The notes: generated by a model not told the origin, from the sequence alone. DNA of 64,000 bases from Larix kaempferi (GCA_027924585.1 BSBM01000320.1:926001-990000); one strand, 5' to 3'. Numbered from the stretch's first letter, positions 34,240-46,639 are shown. Program-made: numbers and translations.

Positions 34240-35510
34240 CGTCACAAAACCTCGAAAGAGCATCCCAGGTTGTTACAAGCACACAGATCTACCTATAGGA
34301 TCTCCTAGGGCCATATTATATGTGACCTCACCACAAAACCTCGCAAGAGCATCCCAGGTTGTTACGAGCACATAGCTCTACCTATAGGATCTCCCAGGGA
34401 CAGATTATATGTGGTCACCACAAAACCTCACAAGAGTATCCCAGGCTGTTACGAGCACACAGCTCTACCTATAAGATCTCCCAGGGACAGATTATATGTG
34501 GTCATGGCAAAACCTCGCAAGAGCATCCCAGGACTTATTACGGGCACACAGCCCAACCTATCGGATCTCCCAGGGACATATTATATGCCATAGGACAAAA
34601 CCTCGAAAGAGCATCTGCCAGATATCCCAGGGCCAGATTATATGCCATAGGAAAAACCTCGAAAGACTATCTACAGATCTCCTGGGGCCAAATTATATGT
34701 CCTCCCAGAGCAAAACCTCGAAAGAGCATTTGCTAGATATCCCAGGGCCAAATTATATGCCATAGGCAAAACCTTAAAAGACTATTTGCAAATCTCCCAG
34801 GGCCAAATTATATGCTCATCTGCACAACCTGATCCACGACAATAGAGTATCAACCTGATACTCACCATACATCATCCTGATCTATACATGATCATCCTGA
34901 TCATCATCACTGCAACATCTTGCTGCAAGTCATCTTCAGCAACATCCTGAAGCTTGTCATCCATGATCATCCTGTTCATATCATGCATCTACCTGATGCA
35001 TACCAAGTATCTACCTAATACATATCATCATACATGATCCACCTGATCATACAATGTATCCACCTGATACAAATACAAATACATGATCCACCTGATCATA
35101 CATGATACATATCAACATACATGATCTACCTGATCATACAATGTATCCACCTGATACATATACAGATACATGATCCACCTAATCATACATGATACATATC
35201 AACATACATGATCTACCTGATCATACAATGTATCCACCTGATACATATACAGATACATGGTCCAAGCATCCAACATGATGCATATACAAAATACATACAA
35301 ATGATCCAACCGATCATATCCAGCATCCAACATGATGCGTACATACATAAATGATCCAACTGATCATATCCAGCATCCAACATGATGCATACATACATAT
35401 ACATATAAATGATCCAACTGATCATATCCAGCATCCAACATGATGCATACATACATATACATATAAATGATCCAACTGATCATATCCAGCATCATCCTGA
35501 TGCATATACA
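34240..35510 (-). repeat. Tandem repeats in the 3' region of copia element 2
   Basis: Three arrays. About 34240-34820 has ~86-bp units with 'aaaacctcgaaagagcat', some shortened. About 34990-35260 has units built on 'catgatccacctgatcatac'. About 35290-35500 has ~60-bp units with 'gatccaactgatcatatccagcatc'. They lie between the RNase H stop and the PPT. Short Met/Cys-rich frames here are repeat artefacts. Confidence 0.85.
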
Positions 35511-35765
35511 GAGCAGTAACTGGAGCATCGTCTTGATGCTCATCATCCAGCGCTTACATCCATAGCCATGTGAAGGATCCTCCTTCCAACATGCTTGGAA
35601 TGGCCTCTGCAAATGTGTTCGTCACTTCTTCCTCGAAGTGTCATCAATCCTAAGAACACCAAGCCTCTCTCTGAAGTACTTGAACTTCACTCTGGCTAGT
35701 GGTTTCGTCAGCACATCTTCAATCTGCTCGTCCGTCGCAATGTATAGGAGCTTCACAGCTCCTCT

Positions 35766-36885
35766 TTACACCATATCCCTGATATAGTGATATTTGATCT
35801 CTATGTGTTTCGACCTGTCATGAAACACTGGGTTCTCGGACAACTTCACACAACTCTGGTTATCACAAAAGATACCACTAGCATCCAATGGGAGATCAAA
35901 TAACTCAGACAGTAGCTTCCGTATCCATACTGCCTCACAACTAGCTGAACAGGCTGCAACATACTTTGCCTCAGCTATACTCAGTGCTATGCAGGACTGC
36001 TTCCTGCTAAACCAAGAGATCACACCTGATCCCATACTGAAGCAACATCCAGATCTGCTCTTCCTATCTGCAGCACTGCCAGCCCAATATGAATCAACAT
36101 AACCCTGCAGGTTAAACTTTTGATTCGCTTCATACTTGAGCCCATAATCCACTGTACCCTTCAGGTACCTCAGAACATGCTTTACAGCAACTAGGTGAAC
36201 ACTCCTCGGATCCATCAGGAACTGGCTCAATGTTTTCACCGCAAAGCAAATATCTGGTCTCGTGTTCGTCAGGTACATCAAGGACCCAATCATCTGACGA
36301 TAAATAGAGACATCAACCGGCTCAGATGAAGCATCACAAAGAAGCTTCAGATTCGATGCCATAGGTGTGGCCATGGCCTTGCAATCTATCATCCCGAACC
36401 TCTTCAGGATTTCTACTACATACTTTCCTTGTCCAAGGAAGAATCCATATACACTCTGCCACACCTCCATGCCAAAAACAAATAGTGCATCATCCCCAAG
36501 TTCTTCATCTCGAACTCGGCAGCAAGCTTCCGCTGCGTGTCGACAATCAATCTATCTTCACCTGTAACAAATAGGTTATCCGCGTACAAAAGTAGTATCA
36601 CTGGATTGTCTTCCTCAACCTTGTAGTAAAGGTTGGAATCCGCTTTACTCTTGGTAAAGCCCAAACTAGATAGAAAGCTGTCTATCCTACCAAGTTTTGC
36701 ACACATATATGACTACACCATTCAAGAAGGTTGTCTTGAAATCCATCTGGTGTATCTTCTATTTCATCACTTTTATATTTCTCTATGTTGCCATCTGCAG
36801 CATGCTTGATCTGATAGTTCCATTTGGAAGTCACAACAAACTTCCCTTCAGCTCTTGGGACCGCATCCCAAACACCGTTCTTCAT
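35766..36885 (-). pseudogene. Copia RT C-terminus plus RNase H remnant
   Basis: Three overlapping frame pieces. 36885-36682 has the start of the RT domain (the VPRAEGK...KWNYQIKHAADG region), then an internal deletion. 36706-36416 has the YADN...VTG segment, where YADD would be expected. 36470-35766 has the NTRPDICFAV stretch and RNase H with DSYWAGS, SIAEAKYVA and CDNQSC. The usual Ala-Glu-Tyr motif is now Ala-Lys-Tyr. Frame breaks, a deletion across most RT catalytic motifs and these changes show it is not functional. Confidence 0.88.
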
Positions 36886-36945
36886 GATCGACGGATCATG
36901 GCATTCTTCCCGTATCCCGGGAACTTCAATATCTTCAATAGATAA

Positions 36946-39824
36946 TTTTGTTGCTAGAACAAATGTTGTAGTCCTTCTTTTGTAGGTGAAGGTATACAGT
37001 CTTTTCTACAAAACAAGTTAAATTGCATGATTAGAAACATCCCATAATTTTCAGATAAATTCTTACACATAAAGAAATATGTCATACAGTCATGCAATTA
37101 TCTTAGCCAATGCTTCAATACAACATTTATCCATGTTCCACAACTTTCTAGATGCCTTCCAGTCTCTACCAGAACATTGTTAAGAGTTTGCACTACTCCT
37201 AACATGTCAGCAAAGAGGTTTCATTCTAGATAAGTAGCACTGGAATGTTGTACAGTGCCATAAGCCACTTACTCATCACATGCATATTAGTAGTATATTG
37301 TTCATTAATGCAATCATTCTAATATGCACAATACATATCCTAAGTCTAGGAACATGAGCATATACATCATTGAACAATTTTATTTAAACAAACAAATATG
37401 CAAGAAATGATAATTAAAAATACTTATCTTTGTTTGGTTGCTGGGTGGACTCCCTCTGAGTCTTTGCTTCCTGGATTACCTGTCCTTGAACTTACATCCA
37501 TCCTTAATCACTATGCATGCTTATTAGTATCATCATTGTGTTATCCTTGAGGTCTCATACATAATCACACATTTATCAGTATAATCTTAATACTATCAAA
37601 ACACAATAATCTTAAACATGTATAGTCATGATCATTCACAGATAATAAACATTAGTATTCAAGGTTTCAGGGAAGTCTTCTTTTACTCATCCATATTCTT
37701 ATTTGATCATAGGATTCTTCTGATTAGTTAAATCATCAATGCATAAACCCGTGATTACTCAAACCTATACCTTCATGATTCTTTTGGTTAGTCATATCAT
37801 CAATTATGGTAAGAAACATAATATGCATACAGCCATGACTATTCAAACCTATGACTTTATGAATAATCATTATCAACAACAAAACAGTATAAGGTCCTAA
37901 CACAAGGTAGGATTCTAGCTTGATATAGGAAAAACATACCTGGATTAGCATGCTAGCTAATTATGTATAACATACCCGCATAATGTCTTCTGGTTCTCTT
38001 CAGTGACTTGTGCTAGTAACCTGCATGTCTCATAGGTTAACCATTGTAGGACCAAGTTATACATACCTCGAAAGTAGATCTTCTATGTGATCCATGACAA
38101 TGGATGAATCTTTGTCTTCATGTCACCATGATCATATGTTCTTGAAGTAGAACATGATTTGTCTTTCTTGGTGTACCTTTTATGTTAGCGAACAACATAA
38201 ACCTCATACAACATCACAATGCATTAGTACATTCATAAGTGTCAAAACCTTAATCAATGAATATCTTCTATTAAGGTGATACGACAAGTCTAGTAATTAA
38301 TCAAGATTGTACTGTAATGATATGAAGACAAACATATGATAAAATTAACCATGAAACATACCTGTAAGCCATACCTATCTAGATTGCTTGTAATCTTCTT
38401 ATGGAAGGCCATAGCCTCATCTCCCTCTGAGACAGGAACTTCTTCACTTATGCAGGTGACCATTCCATCTTCTTCTAGGATTAACCCAATCCACTTGATT
38501 TGCAAGAACTGGACCTGGAGCTGGATTAGGGTTTGTCAAGGAAACCCCAAAAATTCAAACTTTGAATTTCAAACTTCCGAAAGGATAGAAATATGCGCCT
38601 TGATGAGCTGATCAAGTTGGTATATTCAGAATTTGAAAACTGCAAAGTTTCACCCCTCGAAATTTCCTTTTATATTTTTGGATTCACTAGGGAGGACCCT
38701 GAATTAGGGTTTGAGTTTCCCGGAGCTTCACCCAACCAAAAGATTTGATTCAAAGCTCTAAGCTTCGATTTTTTGAGGAGCTTCCAGCCGTGGTCATATA
38801 TTTCCAAAATTCCAAGTTTTGCAGAAGCCCTAATTTTCCAACTTTCCAATCAAAGTCCCGAACTGGGGTTTGATCAAGCCCGGCTTTCTGCCCAACCAAA
38901 AAATATGATCTTGGTCTCTAAATTTTGATTTGATGAGTATCATCCAGCCGTGGTCTCCGATTAGAGAAATTTCAACTTTCTCTGAAACCCTAAATTCTGG
39001 AAGCCATGAATGAAGGTGCTAAAAAATAATTCTGTTTTGACAGAAATATGTACTTGATTGTTTCTGGTGTAACTCCAAACTTTTCGATCCACAGGGTCTG
39101 AAATTTTTTCTTGAGATAGCCTGACCTGTTATATTTCCATCTCGACAGGTATGACCTCAATTGGATTCTCTGAGAGAGAGTTATGCCAAGTGTTGCAACG
39201 TGACCTGTTTATGGGATAATACAGGAGAGGGAACTTGTACGGTGTGCCACGTGTCACTGGTTCAACTTCTACCTCTGAAAATTTTTGCTAAGATAGCCCG
39301 ACCTGTTATATTTCCATCTCGATAGGTTTGACCTCAATTGGATTCTCTGAGAGAGAGTTATGCCAAGTGTCGCAACGTGACCTGTTTATGGGATAATGCA
39401 GGAGAGCGAACTTGTACGGAGTTCCACATGTCACTGGTTCAACTTCGGCCTCTGAAACATTTTTCTAAGATAGTGCAGTCTGTGTACTACCTATCACTTT
39501 TTATGAAATTTCATTTGGAGCTTCGTAGCCCACGTTATGACCTTTTTCCCAAGGTCACCTGATTTTGACTCAGATCTGGAAGAGGCAGAAACCCTATATT
39601 GTACAGATCCTAAATCACAAAGTACAACGAATTAGAGGTTTTCCTTTGGACAAAAGGTACATGGGGATCTAATCTTCGACCTATAAAAGTTTCAGATCTG
39701 AAAACTTCGCCAAAATGTATTTATAGAGAAAGTGCTACGATGACTGGTTTTTGCTATATTAAGCCCTAGCATCGTAAGTGCAACAAGTGTCATGCATGCC
39801 ATATCATGCCTTCTTTCAGGCTAG
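36946..39824 (-). other. Non-coding interior and leader of copia element 2
   Basis: There is no coding frame. Two blocks are shared with copia element 3: about 37080-38470 (compare 59500-60600) and about 38490-39830 (compare 60620-61780). At about 39115-39470 a ~177-bp stretch is tandemly duplicated, while element 3 has one copy (about 61230-61400). Confidence 0.75.
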
Positions 39825-39835
39825 CTCTAATACCA
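39825..39835 (-). promoter_or_regulatory. Copia element 2 primer-binding site
   Basis: Minus strand TGGTATTAGAG beside the 5' LTR. It has one mismatch (TTAG for TCAG) to the usual copia PBS. Confidence 0.75.
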
Positions 39836-40470
39836 TGTTAAATTTTCAGAATTTACTTCAATATGATCTAGGATCTTAACTGAGAGAACAACATGTACAA
39901 CATATCAATCATGGACACAATAATGCAAGCACACAAGAGACACAGAGTTTACTTGGGGAAAACCATAAAGGTGAAAAACCCCAATAAATTCCTCAGAGAT
40001 AGATAGAGCAATGATACAACCAGAATACAAGAGATAGTCTTCTCCTAGCAGCAGAGCCTCCTCCTCCACAAGTGCGCCACTCTCCCAAGTGTGAGTGAGA
40101 GAATAGAATGTGTAAAATGAGAGAGACACACTCTCTATTTATACACTAACTTGACTTGACCTTTACTCAACTAGGTCGGCCTCAACTTAACCACTTAACA
40201 TAATGCTGACTGGGCCGACCCCCACTAGGGTGGTCTAATAACCCTTTGACCCACATGGCCGACCCCCAATAGGGTGGTCTAATAACCCTTTAACCCACAT
40301 TACTTATATAGGGCCGACCCCAACAAGGTGGTCTAATAACCCATCAAGTATAAGTTACGACACTTACAATATAAATGACGACACTTCCGTATAGAGGAAT
40401 AATAATATCTCTATAGTAATACAATATACATATATGTGAAATACATTCCAAAGTTACATATACATCAACA
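39836..40470 (-). repeat. Copia element 2, 5' LTR
   Basis: 635 bp, collinear with 33349-33983. A minus-strand TATAAATAG box lies near 40130-40143. Confidence 0.9.
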
Positions 40471-40475
40471 TCCTC
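40471..40475. repeat. Right TSD of copia element 2 (TCCTC)
   Basis: Matches 33344-33348. The CATCATC-rich arm resumes immediately after it. Confidence 0.92.
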
Positions 40476-40595
40476 ATCAACATCTCCATCATCATCATCT
40501 TCTCCATCGTCATCATCTTCATCACCATCAGCATCAGCATCACCATCATCATCGACATCTTCATCATCATCACCATCATCATCACCATATGTGCC
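40476..40595 (+). repeat. CATCAT/CATCTT microsatellite linking minisatellite to array A
   Basis: Trinucleotide-type repeats whose reverse complement is found at about 50630-50760, next to inverted array A. This supports the palindromic layout. Confidence 0.85.
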
Positions 40596-42385
40596 TAGCA
40601 GATGATTTTGCAGAGTTGACCCCTGTGTGCAAAAATTGCACACTCCCTCACTAAGCAAAACCCTAGTTTCCAAGATGGACATACAAGATGACACTAGGAA
40701 CACGGGACCGGAGGAGAGGGGCACCCCTGGCACTATCGTGGTGTCCTGAATCCAATGAAGTTGACGGTTCGTCGATCGGAGCCACAGTCGTCATTCTATG
40801 GCTCATTCCATCTCGCATCCAAAAGGCCTTCAGGGACACCTGCTGGATACCTGCCGGGGGCATAAAACTCCAACCGTGCAGTAAAACCTGGTTCTGAGGA
40901 GTCCTACAGGTGTGTCTAGGCAGGTTCCAGTTGGGAACGCTTGCCATAAGTGCCCGGTGAACGATTTTACAGAGTTGACCCCCGTGTGCAAAAATTGCAC
41001 ACTCCCTCACTAAGCAAAACCCTAGTTTCCAAGATGGACGTACAATATGACACCGGGGCCATGGGACTGGCGGAGAGGGGCACCCTTGCACTATCCCAAT
41101 GTCTTGAATCCAACAGAGTCGACTGTTCATCGATTGGTGCCACGGTCATCATTCTATGGCTCGTTCCGTCTCGCATCCAAAAGGCCTTCAGGGACACTTG
41201 CTGGATACCTGCCGGGGGCATAGAACTCCAACCGTGCAGCAAAACCTGGTTCTGGGGAGTCCTGCAAGTGTGTATAGGCAGGTTCCAGTTGGGAACGCTC
41301 GCCATAAGTTCCCGATAGACAATTTTGCAGAGTTGACCCTCGTGTGCAAAAATTGCACACTCCCTCACTGAGCAAAACCCTACTTTCCAAGATGGATGTA
41401 CAAGATGACACTGGGGCCACAGGATCGGATGAGAGGGGCATCCATGGCATTATCCCGGCATCTTGAATCCAATAGAGTTGATGGTTCGTCGATCGGAGCC
41501 ACGGTCATCATTTTATGGCTAGTTCCATCTCGCATCCAAAAGGCCTTCAGGGACACCTGCTGGATACCTACCGGGGGCATAGAACTCCAACCATGCAGCA
41601 AACCCTAGTTCTGGGGAGTCCTACAGGTTCCGGATGGGAACACTCTCCATAAGTGTCCAGTGGATGATTTTGCAAAGTTGACCCCCGTGTGCAAAAATTG
41701 CACACTCCCTCATTGAGCAAAACCCTAGTTTCCAAGATGGACGTACAAGATGACACCGGGGCCACAGGGTTGGCGGAGAGGAGCACCCCTGGCACTATCC
41801 CGACATCCTGAATCCAACGGAGTCAACGGTTCATCGATCCGAGCCACGGTCGTCATTCTATGGCTTGTTCCATCTCGCATCCAAAAGGCCTTCAGGGACA
41901 CCTGCTGGATACCTGTCGGGGGCATAGAACTCCAACTGTGCAGCAAAACCTGGTTTTGGGGAGTCCTACAGGTGTGTCTAGGTAGGTTTTGGCTGGGAAC
42001 ACTCACCATACCTGCCCAGTGGATGATTTTGCAGAGTTGACCCCTGTGTGCAAAAATTGCACACTCCCTCACTGAGCAAAACCCTAGTTTCCAAGATGGA
42101 CGTACAAGATGACATCGGGGCCATAGGATCGAAGGATAGGGGCACCCCTGGCACTATCCTAGCGTCCTAAATCCAGCGGAGTTGACGGTTCGTCGATCAG
42201 AGCCACGGTTGTCATTCTATGGCTCGTTCCATCTCGCATCCAAAAGGCCTTCAGGGACACCTGCTAGATACTTGCTGGGAGCATAGAACTCCAACCGTGC
42301 AGCAAAACCTGGTTCTAGAGAGTCCTGCAGGTGTGTCTAGGTAGGTTTCGACTGGGAACACTCGCCATACCTGCCTGGTCGACTA
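40596..42385 (+). repeat. Tandem array A, five units of ~358 bp
   Basis: Units are marked by 'gcagagttgaccc' (or a one-base variant) near 40610, 40970, 41327, 41672 and 42032. Each carries the 8-bp inverted repeat GTGTGCAA-AAA-TTGCACAC, the phrase 'gagcaaaaccctag' and 'aaaaggccttcagggacac'. The third unit is about 14 bp short. Apparent frames running through it are not conserved between units and I treat them as non-coding. Confidence 0.93.
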
Positions 42386-42740
42386 TATTTCCCAATATTT
42401 TCATTTTGTTGAATTATTTTCATAATTTTGTTTTGTTTAGGTTTTTGACTTATTTTGTTTTAAATTTTTGATTTATTTTTATAAGTTTGATCTAGCTCCT
42501 ATATTTGAAGTTTCATTTCAAATTATGAGTGAGTGAGTTTGCTTATGAAATGCCTGATGCGATGCTTTAAGGAATAATACAAGCTGGAAGCAGGTGTAAT
42601 TTTCTGTATATGCATATGCGCTGCCAGATTGTCCAATCATATTTGTGTAGGTTTCAAAACAAATCATAGTAGGAAAATCCGATGGCAGAGCATGAATTAT
42701 GTTGGATGACACTTGGCTCAGAGCAGTTACAAAGGACCGG
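42386..42740. other. AT-rich spacer between arrays A and B
   Basis: About 355 bp with no similarity to the repeats. A minus-strand frame (42814-42518) runs from B-type sequence into it and encodes about 70 ordinary-looking residues (near VTALSQVSSNIIHALPSDF). It may be a captured exon. I do not recognise it. Confidence 0.4.
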
Positions 42741-43827
42741 AGGCCCCGGGGCAAATCCTCCAAGTGTCCCTGAACTACCCCTGGGTTCCCGACTAGAATG
42801 CTCGTAGCACCCAAACCATGGCTCGGTTCGTGAATCCGTCGATTCTGGTGGGTCCTGGATGCCGGGTTTCAGCTAGGGCACCCCCCACAGTGTCCCCCGA
42901 AGACCCGGAAGCCATTCCAACGAGCCACCACTGGAGCTACGGTTTTGCTCAGTGAAGGCCATCCAAATTTGCTCAAGGGGGTCATTTCTCGTCTGGAGGC
43001 CCCCGGGCATTGGTGGCCACCATGGACATGTCCAAAATGGCCACCTAGACCTATGGGAGGTGACAGAATCCAAGTCCGCTCTTCGGTTTGGGTTCCGTGG
43101 CCCCCGGGGCAAATCCTCCAAGTGTCCCTGAACGGCTCCGGGGTGCTCGACTAGAATTCCTGTAGCACTCGAACCGTGGTTTAGTTCGCGAATCCATCGA
43201 TTCCGGTGGGTTCGAGATGCCGGGTTTAAGCTAGGGGACCCCCCACAACGTCCCTTGAAGACCTGGAAGCGGTGCCAACGAGCCATCTCCAGAGCTAGGG
43301 TTTTGCTTATTGAGGGCCATTCCAAATTCGCTAAAGGGGTGCATTTCTCGTCCGGAGGCCCCTGGGCGTGTGTGGCCACCGTGGACAGGTCCACAATGGC
43401 CACATGGACCTGTGGGAGGCGACAAAATCCAATTCTGCTTGCTGGTTTGGGTTCCGTGGCCCCAAGGCAAATCCTCCAAGTGTCCCTGAATGGCCCCGGG
43501 GTGCCCGACTAGAATGATCGTAGCACCCGAACCGTTGCTCGATTTGTGAATCTGTCGATTTCAGTGGGTCTGGGACGTCGGGTTTCAGCTAGGGGACCCC
43601 CCACAGCGTCCCCTGAAGACCCGGAAGCGGTGCCAACGAGCCATCTCCGGAGCTAGGGTTTTGCTCAGTGAGGGCCATTCCAAATTTGCTAAAGGGGTGC
43701 ATTTCTCGTCCGGAGGCCCCCGGGCATGCATGACCACCATGGATAGGTCCACAATGGCCACGTGGACCTGTGGGAGGAGATAGAATCCAATTCCGCTCTC
43801 CGGTTTGGGTTCTGTGGCCCCGGAGCA
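42741..43827 (-). repeat. Tandem array B, left part, ~357-bp units
   Basis: Units are marked by 'aaatcctccaagtgtccct' near 42753, 43110 and 43467. They contain 'gctagggttttgctcagtgag', 'ggaccccccac' and 'ccacgtggacctgtggg'. In reverse complement the core 'ctcactgagcaaaaccctag' and 'tcagggacac' match array A, so A and B are diverged relatives in opposite orientation. Confidence 0.9.
43823..43827. repeat. Left TSD of copia element 4 (GAGCA)
   Basis: The right copy at 47394-47398 reads GAGAA, one mismatch. The sister unit at 43100-43115 shows the uninterrupted site '(g)ggcaaatcctcc', which confirms the junctions. Confidence 0.8.
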
Positions 43828-44617
43828 TGTTAGGATATTCCTATACTCCATCCTAGTCCTACTAGCTTTTCAGTCATTTTCATTTTCAGTATTTTAGGGT
43901 TTGCATGCACTTTTAGGGTTTGCATGCATTCTAGAGTTTGCATGCATTTTGCATGCATTTTTAGTCATCAGTCCCAGCACCTAACGCTCAGTTAGCTATC
44001 CCTCGGAGCTTCTTCCTGATCAGTTTCATCCCTCCTAATGCCTAGTGAGCCCTCCTTTCACCTACTGCATGAGAGAGGCGCACTTCTTCACCTACTAGTC
44101 CAGTTATGTTCAGTTAAAAAGAGTTCTCTCCCTGATTTTAGGCTTGACTCACTCTTTACTGACCTTATCACTCTGATGGACCTCTAGTGTGACTAGATAG
44201 GCTGATCTGACTCTAGTTAGCTCCATGAGCGCCCTCCACTGAGTCCCTTCACTACATTAGTGCTTCCATGTGCCAGTTACACCTACCACATTCAGTTAGA
44301 CTCAGTTTGACTCTCACTTATGCATTGATGAATTCATTGATGATGAGTTGGACTCCTAGTTATGTCTTGATGACACTCCACTGATTATGGATCTGTCCAT
44401 GCAGGCTAATTCGAATCACACCTAGTGTATTCGAATCCTGAGCATTGTATATTTACCATTTTACTATTCAGATTAATGTAACATGTGTAATTATTTTGCC
44501 TCTATCTGAGCTCCTTTTGATCTATGTTCTTCTACTCTATTCTTCTTCTATCATTCCTAAATTCTTTCATTGTGAGGTTTACATCATCTCTTTTGATCTA
44601 CTGTGAGCATCTTCACA
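43828..44617 (+). repeat. Copia element 4, 5' LTR (790 bp)
   Basis: TGTTAGGATA...CATCTTCACA, directly followed by the PBS. It is longer than the 3' LTR mainly through extra 'tttagggtttgcatgca' repeats near 43893-43960. Confidence 0.85.
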
Positions 44618-44630
44618 TGGTATCAGAGCC
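44618..44630 (+). promoter_or_regulatory. Copia element 4 primer-binding site
   Basis: TGGTATCAGAGCC, the standard copia PBS, adjoining the LTR. Confidence 0.88.
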
Positions 44631-44749
44631 ATTTGAGAGTATATTCTACCTCCATTCTTGAGAGTTTTTTTTTTGTAGGTATTTCAAAGTTCCAGCAGTT
44701 GCAACAACAGTATCAACAGTTTCTTTTTGCACTCGTTCCAGCAGTCAAG

Positions 44750-45652
44750 ATGAGCAATTCGAATGCTCCTTCTTCTCCTATGATTCTCACTCCCTTCAAT
44801 TACTTTGAATGGAAGGGTAATATGAAATTACACTTGTATAATAGACATCTAAATCGAATGGTATTTGAAAAAGATGCCATACCACATCAAGCTGTAGAGA
44901 GAATCAAGCATCTAAATAAAATGGATGAAGCTTTTGGATTCATATGCCTTCATATGTCAGAAGATCTACTGTTTCATGTTGAAGGATTGAAGTCTCCAAG
45001 TGAGTTATGGACAAAATTGGAGAGTCTTTTTGGCAAACAAGATGGGCTAAGAGGCCACATTCTCGAAAATGAATTGGTTGCCCTTCAACCTAGCAATTTT
45101 GAGAGCATCCAAGAATTCTTCTCAAAATTTCACAAATTGAATTTACAATGCAAGCACTGTGGCATCACTAAAAGTGATGAGCAATTGGTACTCTCTGTAT
45201 TGAGCAAACTTGGATCTCAATTTTCTATCTTTGTATCTACTTTCCATTCTGTTTGAATGTCAATCCCTAGATGGAAGTTTCCCACCTTAAAAGACTTTTC
45301 TGAAGCTCTCATCCAAGAAGAGGACAAATTGATTCAAAGTGGAGCGAATGAAAAAGGGAGGCAAAAAGACAAGGAAAAGAAGCCATCAAAATCCAAGAAG
45401 GACAAACACAAGAGACCAAATTGTTCCTACCGCAAGAGAGGAAATCATCCTGAGAAAGCTTGCATGCACAAGAAAATAGACCTACTTACCAAGCTTCTTG
45501 AACAAAACAAAATTGTTGTTCCAAAAGAAGCAAAGATGTCTGATTCTGGAAGTGGATCTGATGATTGCCATGCATTGATGGCTGGTTTTTCAAATTCAAA
45601 AGCCCTCCTCATAGATTTTGGAGCCTCCAACCACATGGTTGCCTTTGAATAA
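44750..45652 (+). pseudogene. gag: Copia Gag with start of protease, broken
   Basis: The frame starts at ATG 44750. A UBN2-like Gag core (WKGNMKLHL, then ELWTKLESLFGK) runs to an in-frame TGA at 45254-45256 and continues in the same frame to TAA at 45650. The zinc knuckle reads CSYRKRGNHPEKAC, so the second Cys of the CX2CX4HX4C pattern is Arg. The protease active site reads LIDFGASNHM, with Phe where Ser or Thr is expected. These changes imply loss of function after or shortly before insertion. Confidence 0.88.
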
Positions 45653-45813
45653 TCCTTTTCCTCTTTAGATCTCAAAGATGGGCCTACTATTCACATGGGA
45701 GACAACTCTCAGATTTCTGCCAAAGGATTGGTACAGTACATATGGAGCATGGTAAGTTCAAAAATGTTTTATTTGTTCCTTCTCTAATAGCTAATTTGTT
45801 ATCAGTATATTAG

Positions 45814-46362
45814 ATGAATCATACGGGATCACCAAAGCAAGTAACTTTTGGTCCAAACACAGTAGAGATTACAGAGATCTCCACTGGAAATATTGTAGCG
45901 AATGGGGTTGCTAATCATGCCTCTAAGGCATATGAGTTCTCACACTTCATGCCCTTCTCTCTGACTATTCCTTCAGATTCTAATCAAGATCAGAGTGAAC
46001 CCTCTTCTGATGAAGAAGAAGATCAAGATTTTGATGTTGAGACCATAGTTCAAGAAGATTCAGATCTAGAACCAACACATATTCTCGGTCCAAATTTGAG
46101 GTCAATATGGGCTCATACAGTCCTTGCTACTACTGAGAACACAGTTGAGGATTCATCTATTCACAGAACTTCCAAACTTCAACACCATGCCAACCTTGCA
46201 TTATGCCATCTACCTCTCCATGAGAGATGCAGCATGATGATGGGGTTCTCTCTTCCATCTCTTGGGAAGACTCCTCATGTTCCATTCGATCCAGTTGCAG
46301 AAAGAATTCCTGAGAGACTTGCTTCGTCCAATACATCCTCTACACAGTGGAAGTCACATTAG
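45814..46362 (+). pseudogene. Copia pre-integrase remnant fused to a Ser/Asp-rich linker
   Basis: The first ~50 codons resemble the segment before the integrase zinc finger of copia Pol (VTFGPNTVEI, then IVANGVANHASKAYEFSHFMP). An acidic, Ser-rich linker follows, and no integrase catalytic core can be seen. RT is also absent. This is a deletion derivative. Confidence 0.6.
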
Positions 46363-46630
46363 AAGACTAGATCCACATCTAGCATCTGTTTTGGCATCCT
46401 GCAAGGGATCAACTTGTCAAGTTTTTTGCAGAAGTTTTCACTGATGAAAGCTTTCTTCTTTTCTGCTTAGTATGATGGTTCTATGAGTTATTTGCTGTTC
46501 TTTTGAGGGGGGTTATTTTTCCCATGAGGTTTTCCCCATTTCCTCGGTTTATGGAAAGTTCTTTATTTTTATATCTTATTTGATTGTATGGGTGACCTTT
46601 GGTCCTAGTTACCAGGGCCCAAGATGGATT

Positions 46631-46639
46631 AAGGGGGGG
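46631..46639 (+). other. Copia element 4 polypurine tract
   Basis: AAGGGGGGG directly before the 3' LTR. Confidence 0.85.

Larger units (their letters stand above)
33349..40470 (-). mobile_element. Copia element 2, non-autonomous, 7.1 kb
   Basis: In minus-strand order: 5' LTR 40470-39836, PBS 39835-39825, a long leader, about 1.5 kb of non-coding DNA, a remnant of RT plus RNase H (36885-35766), a tandem-repeat-rich 3' segment, PPT, and 3' LTR 33983-33349. Both LTRs are 635 bp and nearly identical by eye. A perfect TCCTC duplication flanks the element. Gag, protease, integrase and most of RT are missing, so it could only move with proteins supplied by another element. Confidence 0.93.

Noticed and set aside
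35213-35612. Met/Cys-rich small proteins on the minus strand
   Set aside because: Translations of the 60-bp tandem units in copia element 2. No signal or domain apart from the repeat.
40663-42072. Series of 70-155 codon frames on both strands across array A
   Set aside because: They recur because the 358-bp unit recurs. Frames are not conserved from unit to unit, and no family resemblance is seen.
42873-43851. Frames of 69-176 codons in array B
   Set aside because: Same reason as array A. GC-rich repeats keep several frames open by chance.
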